Assembly (NCBI GenBank): GCA_937924775.1
Contig: CALDUT010000020.1
Location: 62,001-126,000 of the forward strand
Direction of reading: 5' to 3'
DNA from: an uncultured Gemmata sp.
Lineage (GTDB): Bacteria > Planctomycetota > Planctomycetia > Gemmatales > Gemmataceae
DNA length: 64,000 nucleotides
Part shown: one piece after another, positions 8,928 to 17,410 of the stretch
How the letters are laid out: each line of letters starts with the position of its first letter
Numbering within the stretch: position 1 is the first letter of the stretch
The notes under the pieces: model-generated
What the model was told of the DNA's origin: nothing
Seen by the model: only the letters and a program-made list of their open reading frames with translations
Databases searched by the model: none
Program-made: the position numbers and the translations under genes

Positions 8928-9737
8928 ATGAACTCGCCAACGGTTTTCGACGAAATTTTCGCCCGACTGACGCCCGACCGCATTTTGCGCGATCCCCGGG
9001 CCACTGGGGAAGGCATCGCGGTGGCCGTCATCGATTCCGGAGTCGAACGGGCCGTTCTCGAAGAGAAATTCCAAAGCGCCGGGACACCGATTCACCCCAT
9101 CGAAGGGGCGATTTTCCGCCCTCACGGCCCACCACAAGAGTACACCGGCCACCAGTCCAGCCCGCATGGCACCACCGTGGCCGATATTATTCTGACGATC
9201 GCCCCCCGGGTGAAACTCTACTCCGCGGATGTCTTCGGGCCAACCGGTTCCTGCGAGGTGGAAACAGTCATCACCGCCTTAAGATATGCGATTGATATTT
9301 GGAATGTCAAAATCGCAAATCTGTCGCTCGGTGTCCCAGAGCATAAACTGCAGCAGCTCCCCCGGCGGCACCAACTGCAGCGGGCGATTGAGGAAGCCTA
9401 CTTCCGCGATGTTCTCGTCTTCGCCGCAGCGCACAACGAACACCCGCTGATGCGCAGCTACCCGGCGGCGTTCGCGCCGCCGCTCATCTCGGTCGATAAG
9501 GGGCTTTTCGACGATCCCCTGCGTTTCGCCTACAAGCTCCGCGAGCAGGTGGAATTTCAAGCCCACGCTAAGGGTTACCTGGGGCCACTAGCCCGTGAAC
9601 CGGCCACCAGTTGGGCCACGCCGCATTTGGCTGGAATCGCTGCCCGCATCTTGTCCTTGAAGCCCGACCTGAAGCCCTTCGAGCTGAAAACGGTACTCTA
9701 CTGGCTGTTCCGCAGTAGTTGCCAGCGTACCGGCTAA
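8928..9737 (+). CDS. subtilisin-like serine protease (S8), no signal peptide
   Basis: A 269-residue S8-fold protein with the full catalytic triad: D36 in VAVIDSGVE, H80 in HGTTVADII and S228 in TSWATPHLAG. The oxyanion asparagine is likely N170 (AAAHNEH, where most family members have AAGN). AAGGA stands just before the ATG. There is no signal peptide or pro-domain, which suggests an intracellular protease or one acting with a partner. It is about 40 residues or more shorter at the N-terminus than secreted subtilisins because the pro-peptide is missing. It follows the REC-GAF regulator and could be co-transcribed with it. Confidence 0.85.
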   Translation: MNSPTVFDEIFARLTPDRILRDPRATGEGIAVAVIDSGVERAVLEEKFQSAGTPIHPIEGAIFRPHGPPQEYTGHQSSPHGTTVADIILTIAPRVKLYSADVFGPTGSCEVETVITALRYAIDIWNVKIANLSLGVPEHKLQQLPRRHQLQRAIEEAYFRDVLVFAAAHNEHPLMRSYPAAFAPPLISVDKGLFDDPLRFAYKLREQVEFQAHAKGYLGPLAREPATSWATPHLAGIAARILSLKPDLKPFELKTVLYWLFRSSCQRTG

Positions 9738-9886
9738 GCTGTGCCGATGGGGTGTGGCCATTGCAACGCCCTTTGCAAGTGAATCGGTGAAGTGAATCGG
9801 AGCAAGCGAGGACCGAAGTCTTTCGCTGGCTTCCCGAATCGCTAGAATGAACTGCCATCGTTTCTCGCCATTGGAGAGGTTGAGTC

Positions 9887-11359
9887 ATGGCCACGCCAAC
9901 CGCGGACATTGGATTGATTGGTCTTGCCGTTATGGGTGAAAATCTCGTATTGAACATCGAGTCGCACGGTTACACGGTGGCAGTTTACAACCGTACCACA
10001 GAGAAGGTGACAGAATTCGTCCAGGGTCGCGGGAAGGGGAAGAAGATCATCGGGGCCACCCATCTGCCAGACTTCATCGCCAGTATCAAAAAGCCGCGGA
10101 AGATCATGATGATGGTCAAAGCTGGCAAACCGGTGGATGAAACCATCGCTAGTGTGCTGCCGTATTTGGAACCGGGCGACATCCTCATCGATGGTGGCAA
10201 CACGCATTTCCCCGACACCACCCGGCGGATGAAGGAACTGGCGGCCAGGGGCATCCGCTACATCGGAACCGGCGTCAGCGGTGGTGAGGAAGGGGCGCTG
10301 AAAGGGCCCAGCATTATGCCCGGGGGCGACCCGAGCGCCTGGCCGGAGGTCAAGCCGATCTTTCAAGCCATCGCCGCCAAAGTGAAAGATACCGATGGCA
10401 AAGAAGTCCCGTGTTGCGATTGGGTCGGGCCAGAAGGGGCCGGGCACTTCGTCAAAATGGTTCACAACGGCATTGAATACGGCGATATGCAGCTCATCTG
10501 CGAGTCGTATCATTTGCTCAAGGAGCTCGGCGGCATGTCGGCGGCGGAGATGAGCGGCGTATTCGCCAAATGGAATAAAGGCGTTCTCGATAGCTACCTC
10601 ATCGAAATCACCGCGAACATCCTCGCCTATATCGACCCGGAGACAAAACAACCACTGGTCGACCTGATTCTGGACACCGCCGGCCAAAAAGGGACCGGGA
10701 AATGGACCGTTGATAGTGCCACCGAAAACGGTGTACCGCTGACCTTGATCGCCGAAGCCGTCTTCAGCCGCTGTTTGTCGGCTCAGAAAGAAGAACGGGT
10801 GGCCGCCAGCCAGATTCTCGCCGGGCCCAGTGTGCAGAAAATCACCGATCGCGAGCAATTCATCGCCGATATCGAAATGGCGCTGTATGCTTCCAAGATT
10901 GTCAGCTATGCACAGGGCTATGCTCTCATGGCGGCCCAGGCCAAAGCCAGCAACTGGGAACTGAACAACGGCGGTATTGCCCTGATGTGGCGGGGGGGCT
11001 GCATTATCCGCAGCGTCTTTCTCGGCAAAATCAAAGAGGCCTTCGACAAGAACCCGAAGCTGGTGAACCTGATGGTCGACCCGTTTTTTGCGGGGGAGCT
11101 GGGCCAGGCTCAGAGCGGCTGGCGCCGGGTGGTGGCTGAAGCCACACGCAGCGGCATTCCGCTGCCGGCGATGTCGAGCGCTTTGGCCTACTACGATGGT
11201 TACCGAACGGCCCGCCTGCCAGCCAACTTGCTGCAAGCGCAACGCGATTACTTCGGGGCGCACACTTACGAGCGCATCGACAAACCCCGCGGGCAATTCT
11301 TCCACACCAACTGGACCGGTCGCGGCGGTACCACCGCCAGCACCACCTACAACGTGTAA
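9887..11359 (+). CDS. gnd: 6-phosphogluconate dehydrogenase (decarboxylating)
   Basis: A 490-residue enzyme that oxidises and decarboxylates 6-phosphogluconate to ribulose 5-phosphate with NADP+ in the pentose phosphate pathway. The N-terminal Rossmann segment is IGLIGLAVMGENLVLNIE, the substrate-binding signature reads GVSGGEEGALKGPSIMPGG, and the catalytic lysine region is GHFVKMVHNGIEYGDMQLI. The C-terminus has the helical domain with LAYYDGYRTARLPANLLQ and RDYFGAHTYERID. Length is normal. GGAGAGG precedes the ATG by about seven bases. Confidence 0.97.
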   Translation: MATPTADIGLIGLAVMGENLVLNIESHGYTVAVYNRTTEKVTEFVQGRGKGKKIIGATHLPDFIASIKKPRKIMMMVKAGKPVDETIASVLPYLEPGDILIDGGNTHFPDTTRRMKELAARGIRYIGTGVSGGEEGALKGPSIMPGGDPSAWPEVKPIFQAIAAKVKDTDGKEVPCCDWVGPEGAGHFVKMVHNGIEYGDMQLICESYHLLKELGGMSAAEMSGVFAKWNKGVLDSYLIEITANILAYIDPETKQPLVDLILDTAGQKGTGKWTVDSATENGVPLTLIAEAVFSRCLSAQKEERVAASQILAGPSVQKITDREQFIADIEMALYASKIVSYAQGYALMAAQAKASNWELNNGGIALMWRGGCIIRSVFLGKIKEAFDKNPKLVNLMVDPFFAGELGQAQSGWRRVVAEATRSGIPLPAMSSALAYYDGYRTARLPANLLQAQRDYFGAHTYERIDKPRGQFFHTNWTGRGGTTASTTYNV

Positions 11360-11431
11360 CGCGGAAGTTCGGTTCCCAGCAACCTCCCAAGGCCTGCTCC
11401 CAGCGGCTTCCACGGATTCCGCGAGCCAGCG

Positions 11432-12409
11432 ATGGACGAACAACTGCTTGCTCTCTACCACCGGCATGTGGCCGCAGCTTACGATCGCAAGTTGCGGTTG
11501 GCCGCATTCGTCCATGAGAAAGCCGGCAGGGTGAAATGGCAGTACGATGTCACTACCGCCACGCTGGCGTGCGGACCGAAGTTACGTTTCGAAGCCCCGA
11601 TGCTCGGCTCCCACACCCACGGCAACAATTCCTGGGTGTGGGCCTGGGCCAACCGCCAGTTCAAGCTCACCCTCACCAATCGGGCGCTCGGCGATTTGGT
11701 TCGTGTCACAGCACACCGGATCGGTGTGCCCATGCTGGCCCATCCGGGGGTTTCTCTCGAACCGCTGTTGGGGCCGGAACTCACGCCCCACGCCGCCGAC
11801 ATCCTCGGTGCGATTTTCAGCCACGAACTCGGCTATGAAGCCTACCACGTTGAACACGACGCGACCGCGGATTCCGTCATTCTCATCCGCTACGATCAGT
11901 TGAAGGCACCGGAACGCTACCCCCTGCACTGCGTACAGACCCTCTTTCCGCAAGTGATCGACACCTTCACCCTCTTTGATCACCGCGCCGCACTGGCGGC
12001 TTATGCCCGCGACTACGGGCTGACCGTGGCCGAAGTGCCGCATGGATTAACCATCAGCGATGGCACCGGTCAACTCGTCGCCACGTTCGACGAACACGAT
12101 CGCCTCACACAACTCGCTGGAACCAACATCGCCACTCCCCCCAAGAAACCCAAGAAGAAGACCGCTGCGGCTCCCCGGGGCGCGACGAAATCGACCGCAT
12201 CGGCCGCGAAGAAATCCACCGCTTCGCAAGGAACGAAGAAAAAAGCCCCGGTGAAAAAAACAACCGCCAGGAAATCTCCAGGTACCGCCCCGCGAAGCAA
12301 AACGAAACGCGTACCCGTGAAGAGAGCCCAAGCCACGAAATCGAAAGCCCAAGTCGCTGCGACCGGCCAAACGGCCCCAACCCGCCGGAAGCCGACCCTG
12401 AAACGCTAA
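11432..12409 (+). CDS. DUF6882-like protein with lysine/alanine-rich tail
   Basis: A 325-residue protein in two parts. Residues 1-230 form a globular domain with WVWAWANRQF and SLEPLLGPELTPHAADILGAIF, which resembles DUF6882-type proteins. Residues 230-325 are an extended tail rich in Lys, Ala, Pro and Thr (KKPKKKTAAA, KKSTASQGTKKKAPVKKTTA), like bacterial histone H1-type tails. No membrane segment is seen. Tails of this kind usually bind nucleic acid or other polyanions, but that is inference here. It begins 72 bases after gnd on the same strand and lacks a clear Shine-Dalgarno sequence. Confidence 0.6.
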   Translation: MDEQLLALYHRHVAAAYDRKLRLAAFVHEKAGRVKWQYDVTTATLACGPKLRFEAPMLGSHTHGNNSWVWAWANRQFKLTLTNRALGDLVRVTAHRIGVPMLAHPGVSLEPLLGPELTPHAADILGAIFSHELGYEAYHVEHDATADSVILIRYDQLKAPERYPLHCVQTLFPQVIDTFTLFDHRAALAAYARDYGLTVAEVPHGLTISDGTGQLVATFDEHDRLTQLAGTNIATPPKKPKKKTAAAPRGATKSTASAAKKSTASQGTKKKAPVKKTTARKSPGTAPRSKTKRVPVKRAQATKSKAQVAATGQTAPTRRKPTLKR

Positions 12410-12441
12410 TGCGGCCGGTAGCCTCGCAAGGCGTTTCTCCC

Positions 12442-12475
12442 GCTGCCGCGCGGTGCTATAGCCCCACGCGGCAGC
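12442..12475. terminator. perfect 9-bp stem hairpin downstream of the DUF6882-like gene
   Basis: GCTGCCGCG at 12442-12450 pairs exactly with CGCGGCAGC at 12467-12475. The 16-base loop can form a further short stem (GGTGC/GCCCC around TATA). No U-run follows in either direction, so it is either a Rho-type or U-less terminator or an RNA structure ahead of the next gene, which starts at 12519. Confidence 0.35.
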
Positions 12476-12518
12476 AGTGATACTGATTTGTGGAATTCGC
12501 TCTTCCGACGATGGCGTT

Positions 12519-12875
12519 ATGTCCGACAACGATCCGCGCGTGTTTTTTGCCGCTGAACGAACGCTGCTAGCATGGATCCGAACCGCGTTGGGATTGATCG
12601 GTCTGGGGTTTGTCGTCGCCAAATTCGGGCTTTTCTTGCGGATTCTCCAACCGCAGGTGCTTCATCCGTCCCACCCATGGACGGGTATTGTGGGGGTGGC
12701 CTTAGCGTTGTCAGGAGCGACAGTGTCGGCCTTGGCCGCTTGGCAGCACCGGCGTTTCATCCAGACACTGGACCCCCACGAACTCCCACCGCGCTACCGA
12801 ACTACGCCGGGCTGGGGGCTTGGCGCCGGTGTCGCGGTGGCGGGATTGGCCTTGGGGCTGATCATCGCGCTCTGA
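12519..12875 (+). CDS. DUF202 (YidH-type) inner-membrane protein
   Basis: A 118-residue membrane protein. The opening SDNDPRVFFAAERTLLAWIR followed by TALGLIGLGFVVAKFGLFL is the DUF202/YidH signature. Three transmembrane segments are visible, at about residues 21-40, 52-70 and 93-116, the last ending in GLALGLIIAL. The in-frame start at 12477 would add 14 residues with no homology, so the ATG at 12519 is preferred. Function is unknown in the family. Confidence 0.85.
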   Translation: MSDNDPRVFFAAERTLLAWIRTALGLIGLGFVVAKFGLFLRILQPQVLHPSHPWTGIVGVALALSGATVSALAAWQHRRFIQTLDPHELPPRYRTTPGWGLGAGVAVAGLALGLIIAL

Positions 12876-12980
12876 CGGTCACGGCCTGGCGATCGGTCGC
12901 GGAAGATCCCTGCCGCCCCCACGGCCTTGGCCGTTCAGGCTGCGGATAACTCCTAGGATCACCCGCCCGCGTTATCAGTA

Positions 12981-14165
12981 TCAGTAGCGGAAGATCGCCG
13001 CCAAGCCGGTTTTTGTTGGCATCTGCGACGACGGAGTGACGATCACATCGGCTTTGGTACGCAGTGCCAACTCGGCCAGGTCGTCGAGCATATCGCCGGT
13101 GGCATCGTTTTTCGTTGCGGCCGGGTGCAAGTTCCCGTCGGCGTCGATCATGCCCGGTTCAGTGCGGTCGTCGTCGATCAGCAGAATGCCGATGCGGCCG
13201 GCCACCGCGGCTTTGGCGGCATCGGACAGATCGCTGGTGGCTTTGCCTTGGGCAAACGCGGTGCCGAAATCTTCGCGAATGCGGGCCAAGCGATCGAGGT
13301 AGTGTTTCTCGAAGACTTTCCAGGCGCGTTCACGGATTTCGGGCAGGGCCAGATTCGTCCAATCACCGTGAATGCTCTCCTCGAGGAGGAAGCGATTTTT
13401 CGACACCGCCCGGAATTCCGCGACGTTGGCATCAATGCCCATGAGAATCAACGGCAGACCGGTGGGTTCCGAAACCCGATGGATCATTTCCCGATCAACT
13501 ACGCGGAAGAAGCGGTGCAGATCGTTGAGGACTTCATCCTTTTTCGAACCGTGGCCGTGGGCAATCATGGCCGCACGTCCTGGGGAGCCGGGGCCCACGG
13601 CACGACTGGGGCCGGCAGTGTGATACTGCGCCTGTGGATCGTCCACTTCTTCTCCCAACGCATCGGTCAACTTCAGCGGAATGCCCGGAACTTCCAGCGG
13701 CCGCAAATCGTAGCGATTGCCTTGGAATAGGGCCACACGTTCACGCGATACCCCCAGAACGTGGAACGGTTCGGCCGATTGCACAAATCGCAACAGCGGC
13801 TTGACGTGGAAGGTTTCACCGACTGTCACGAATTCTGGCATCTTTCGCGGCAACGAGAAGGTATCGAACCGTTGCGGCGAAGCCAAAACCGCGACCCCAT
13901 CCAGAACGTGCGACCAGAACTGATCGTCCGCTTGGAGCTTGTGAAGCTGCTCCACAATCCCGCTACTGACCGATTCCGGGTACGATTTGGTGAGAACTTC
14001 GGCCACGCGATCGGCGAGGTTACGATAGCGTGTTCGGTTCTGCTGATCGGTCAGGCTGCCCTTGGCATTCCCATTGGCCCGATGCGCTGGCAGATAAATC
14101 GAAACACACGGAGCCTCGGACGACATCAGCACCGAAGCGAGATACCCGTTGCTAGTGGCACGCAT
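12981..14165 (-). CDS. baeRF3-like (bacterial archaeo-eukaryotic release factor-like) protein
   Basis: A 394-residue cytosolic protein. It starts with a beta segment APCVSIYLPAHR, followed by NRTRYRNLADRVAEVLTKSY, and ends DVIVTPSSQMPTKTGLAAIF. This arrangement is typical of the baeRF families, which are related to the eRF1/Pelota domain and are proposed to act on stalled ribosomes. AGGAG is eight bases before the ATG. Residues GSPGRAAMIAHGHGSKKDEVLNDL near 200-225 correspond to the loop where family members carry a GxGG-like or HG-rich motif. Catalytic ability is not shown. Confidence 0.75.
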   Translation of the reverse strand: MRATSNGYLASVLMSSEAPCVSIYLPAHRANGNAKGSLTDQQNRTRYRNLADRVAEVLTKSYPESVSSGIVEQLHKLQADDQFWSHVLDGVAVLASPQRFDTFSLPRKMPEFVTVGETFHVKPLLRFVQSAEPFHVLGVSRERVALFQGNRYDLRPLEVPGIPLKLTDALGEEVDDPQAQYHTAGPSRAVGPGSPGRAAMIAHGHGSKKDEVLNDLHRFFRVVDREMIHRVSEPTGLPLILMGIDANVAEFRAVSKNRFLLEESIHGDWTNLALPEIRERAWKVFEKHYLDRLARIREDFGTAFAQGKATSDLSDAAKAAVAGRIGILLIDDDRTEPGMIDADGNLHPAATKNDATGDMLDDLAELALRTKADVIVTPSSQMPTKTGLAAIFRY

Positions 14166-14339
14166 GATGCAAGCTCCTGAAATAACAAGTCATCCTTCAT
14201 GTTGTAGTCGTTCGAGGGAACCAATCACCAAGTTACAAAATCACTACCCGGAATGGGACAGGGAATGCCCCAATCCTCGGCGTGATTCCATTTCTCCCCT
14301 GAAGCATTTCATTCTACGCGGCGGTCGTACATGCTCGTT

Positions 14340-14714
14340 TCATTTTTCCGTGGGTAAACCCGCCTCGGTCCACGCTCGCCACCCGCCATCCATACTCAGG
14401 ACGTTCGTATAGCCCATTTTCTGCAAGGCGTCTGCGGCCAGTGCGGACCGGAAGCCGCCGCCGCAGTAGAGAATCAACGGCGTCTGCGGGTCGGGCACTT
14501 TGGCTTCAATGTCGCGTTCCAGAACACCTTTACTGATGTGGATGGCCCCCGGAATGTGGCCGGCGGCGTATTCGCTCTCTTCGCGCACGTCGATGAGAAC
14601 AAACGAGGTTTGGGCTTGTTGTTGAGCGCGAACATCGGCCACGGTACATTCCCGGATGCGGCTTTTGGCATCCGCAACCAATTGCAGGAAACGCGGCGAG
14701 TGCTGTTTGGCCAT
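14340..14714 (-). CDS. rhodanese-like domain protein
   Basis: A 124-residue single-domain sulphurtransferase-like protein. It contains VLIDVREESEYAAGHIPGAI and the active-site loop LILYCGGGFRSALAADAL, with the catalytic cysteine followed by GGGFRS, and ends with SMDGGWRAWTEAGLP. The loop length fits the GlpE/thiosulfate sulphurtransferase class. AGAGGG lies eight bases before the ATG. The physiological sulphur donor and acceptor are unknown, and no linked sulphur gene is present. Confidence 0.9.
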   Translation of the reverse strand: MAKQHSPRFLQLVADAKSRIRECTVADVRAQQQAQTSFVLIDVREESEYAAGHIPGAIHISKGVLERDIEAKVPDPQTPLILYCGGGFRSALAADALQKMGYTNVLSMDGGWRAWTEAGLPTEK

Positions 14715-14928
14715 CGATGTAACCCTCTGATTTCCCCCCGGTGAGATTATTGTTTCCCCCGCCGGAGAAACGACGATAATTTCCCAAAAATCTTCGAGTT
14801 TCTTCGCAGCGGTTCTCGGCGTCGATCCACTGCGGCTTCGATAACATGATCCTACCCCCAGGACCGCAGCGAAACGGCCCGATGGTGAAGTTTGTACACA
14901 TGAACATTATGCGCAATCATTTCTCGTT

Positions 14929-16308
14929 ATGCAACCCATTCTTTGGATAAATGCGGTCGGATTAACCCGGCGCTGGCTGGCCTACGCCCCCCGCCTGCAA
15001 GCCATCGCGGCGGAAGGCTGGGTGGCCGACATGCCCGAGGTTCTCCCGGCGGTCACTTGTACGGCGCAAGCTACACTTTTGACGGGCGAACTGCCAAACA
15101 AGCACGGGATCGTGGCCAACGGCTGGCTTTTCCACAGCACCAATGAAATTCGTTTCTGGCAACAGTGTAATCGCTTGATCCAAGCCGAGCCGCTGTATGA
15201 AACCGCTCGTCGCCGGGCCGCGGCCCGGGGGCGTGCGTTCAAGAGTGCCAAGTTGTTTTGGTGGTTCAATCAAGGGGCGGCGGTCGATATTTCTGTCACC
15301 CCCAAACCTCATTATGGGATCGACGGTAACAAAGTCTTCGGCATCGCGGGCACACCGCCGGGCTTGACCGACGGTCTGGAGCGGGCGTTGGGGCCGTTCC
15401 CGTTCCCGGCCTTCTGGGGGCCGATGGCTGGCCGGGCCAGTACCGAGTGGATCGCCCGCTGTGCGGCCCGTGTCGTGCGGTCTGAAAAACCGACGCTCAC
15501 TTTGGTGTATCTTCCCCATCTCGACTATGATCCGCAGCGATTCGGGCCCCGTGGAACCGACATGGCCCGTTGCGTCCGGGAACTCGACGACGCCTGTGAA
15601 CCGCTTTTGGAAGCCGCGAAGGAAATCGGGGCGAAGGTGTGGGTCGTCAGCGAGTATGGACACTGCGATGTGACACGCCCGGTGTATCTGAATCGCGGAT
15701 TGCGGGCCGCCGGACTACTGACGGTACGGACCGGGCCGTTCGGGGAGCAGCTCGACTTGTACGGCTCCCATGCGGTGGCGGTTGTGGATCATCAACTGGC
15801 ACATGTCTATGTCCGCGATCCGGCCGATGTGGCCCGGGTGCGGTCGATTCTCGCCGCCATTCCCGGCGTGGCGAAAATTTATGCCGGCGACGAACGCGAA
15901 GCCATCCACCTCAACCATCACCGCAGCGGCGAATTGATCGTGCTAGCGGAACCCGATGCATGGTTCGCCTACCCGTTTTGGCTCGACGACGCGCAGGCCC
16001 CCGACTACGCCCGGGCTGTCGCGATTCATGCCAAACCCGGCTTCGATCCCTGCGAACTGTTCTTCGACCCCAAGTTGTGGTTCCCGAAGCTCCACAGCGC
16101 CTGGCGGCTGATTCAGAAGAAACTCGGGTTCCGCACCATCTTCGACGTGGTTCCGCTCGATGCCCGGATCGTCCGCGGCAGCCACGGCTTGGCCGCTGCC
16201 GATCCGCACGATCGCCCCCTGCTCATCGGCCACGGACCTAAACCCGGCGACAGCGTCCCGATGACGACGGTGAAATCGCTCCTCCTCGAAGCCTTGGCTC
16301 TGGCGTGA
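14929..16308 (+). CDS. alkaline phosphatase superfamily protein (nucleotide pyrophosphatase-like)
   Basis: A 459-residue protein of the type I phosphodiesterase/nucleotide pyrophosphatase fold. The nucleophile segment is VLPAVTCTAQATLLTGELP, with the threonine expected to be attacked by phosphate. LPHLDYDPQRFGP supplies metal ligands. Two normally acidic or histidine sites differ: the first strand reads LWINAVGL where classical members have an aspartate, and the later SDHG motif reads SEYGH. These variants are, as far as I recall, seen together in a subfamily near Ebo-type clusters, so this is probably a subfamily feature. No signal peptide and no clear ribosome-binding site. Confidence 0.75.
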   Translation: MQPILWINAVGLTRRWLAYAPRLQAIAAEGWVADMPEVLPAVTCTAQATLLTGELPNKHGIVANGWLFHSTNEIRFWQQCNRLIQAEPLYETARRRAAARGRAFKSAKLFWWFNQGAAVDISVTPKPHYGIDGNKVFGIAGTPPGLTDGLERALGPFPFPAFWGPMAGRASTEWIARCAARVVRSEKPTLTLVYLPHLDYDPQRFGPRGTDMARCVRELDDACEPLLEAAKEIGAKVWVVSEYGHCDVTRPVYLNRGLRAAGLLTVRTGPFGEQLDLYGSHAVAVVDHQLAHVYVRDPADVARVRSILAAIPGVAKIYAGDEREAIHLNHHRSGELIVLAEPDAWFAYPFWLDDAQAPDYARAVAIHAKPGFDPCELFFDPKLWFPKLHSAWRLIQKKLGFRTIFDVVPLDARIVRGSHGLAAADPHDRPLLIGHGPKPGDSVPMTTVKSLLLEALALA

Positions 16309-16405
16309 GAGGCGGCGTTTCCGGGTAGAAATTCCAGCACCCGGGAGCCTTGTGTTGCTCGGACAGGCCCCCGGGGAGCAATACCCCCCCTCCGGACCGC
16401 GGCTG

Positions 16406-17302
16406 TCAGCCGATCAGTTGGCGGAGCTGCTTGACATAACGCGGTACAGCGGTTTTGGGGTCTTCTTTGGCCTCGTACTCCAGGGCGACATAGCCGTGGA
16501 AGTTCGCGTCTTTGAGAATCCGCACGATCTTAGCCAGGTCGGCCTCCTGGGTTTTGCCACCCGGTGCGATTTCCGTTTTCACTTGGGCGACGACCCCGTA
16601 GGGCGCGATCTTGGCTATGTCGGCATAGGGATCGGCGGTGCGGAAATTCCCGGTGTCGATGTTGACACCCAGCCACGCGCATTTCACGGGTTTGACGAGG
16701 GCCAACAAATTCTCCGGGGTATCAGTGATGCCGCCGTGGTTCTCCAGTGCGAGGTACACCTTGTACTTGGCGGCCACCGCACAGCATTCGTCGAGGGCCG
16801 CGACCACCCGCTTTTGGGCTTCTTCGAGTGTATCGCCTTTCGGGAGTGTTCCCGCGAAGATGCGAACAGTGGTCGCCCCCACCCGAGCCGCTAAGGCAAG
16901 CCAACGCTTGACGTGTTCAATGTCGGCCTGGCGTTTGGTTTCCTCTTTCACGCAGAAATCGCTCCGCACCGGCACGCCGGAGATGGCGAGTTTCTTCTTG
17001 GCCGCGTGCGCTTGGAGCTTGTCGGCATAGGCCTCGGTGGCTTCCGCCCAGTAGTAGGAGGTGAGTTCCACGGCATCAAGCGGTAATTCCGCGGCCAGAT
17101 CGATGAAGTCGAAGAGGGTCATGGTTGGCTTCTTCAGATCGAGATATTGGCGGAAGCTGTAGGCCGCGAGCGAGAGTTTAAGGTCGGGTTTGTCGGAAGG
17201 ACGGCGAATCGGGTCGATAGCGAAACCGCAGGGAGCCATCCAACCACCCGATGCAACGGCCCAGCCTGACGCCACAAGCAATTGCCGGCGGGAAACGATC
17301 AT
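16406..17302 (-). CDS. exported sugar phosphate isomerase/epimerase-like TIM-barrel protein
   Basis: A 298-residue protein of the AP-endonuclease-2/xylose isomerase-like fold. The N-terminus is a Tat-type signal (MIVSRRQLLVASGWAVASGG). The barrel starts KLSLAAYSFRQYLD and contains ELPLDAVELTSYYW, YKVYLALENHGGITDTPE (glutamate and histidine metal ligands), GVNIDTGNF and ending GYVALEYEAKEDPKT. An excellent AAGGAGGT is six bases before the ATG at 17302; the longer frame to 17365 is rejected. Planctomycetes encode many such exported isomerase-like proteins, generally linked to sugar degradation; the substrate is unknown. Confidence 0.88.
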   Translation of the reverse strand: MIVSRRQLLVASGWAVASGGWMAPCGFAIDPIRRPSDKPDLKLSLAAYSFRQYLDLKKPTMTLFDFIDLAAELPLDAVELTSYYWAEATEAYADKLQAHAAKKKLAISGVPVRSDFCVKEETKRQADIEHVKRWLALAARVGATTVRIFAGTLPKGDTLEEAQKRVVAALDECCAVAAKYKVYLALENHGGITDTPENLLALVKPVKCAWLGVNIDTGNFRTADPYADIAKIAPYGVVAQVKTEIAPGGKTQEADLAKIVRILKDANFHGYVALEYEAKEDPKTAVPRYVKQLRQLIG

Positions 17303-17410
17303 GAGAACACCTCCTTCGGAAGAAACGACCGCTTTCGAGTGCCACCACGACATTATTGACGCCAACGCGGTGTTACCGTAATGTCGGCATAAGGCTTTCA
17401 GGAGTCAACT

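Noticed and set aside
9842-11515. 557-codon minus-strand open frame opposite gnd
   Set aside because: Its content mirrors the gnd codons (shadow frame) and it has no recognisable domain, while gnd is certain.
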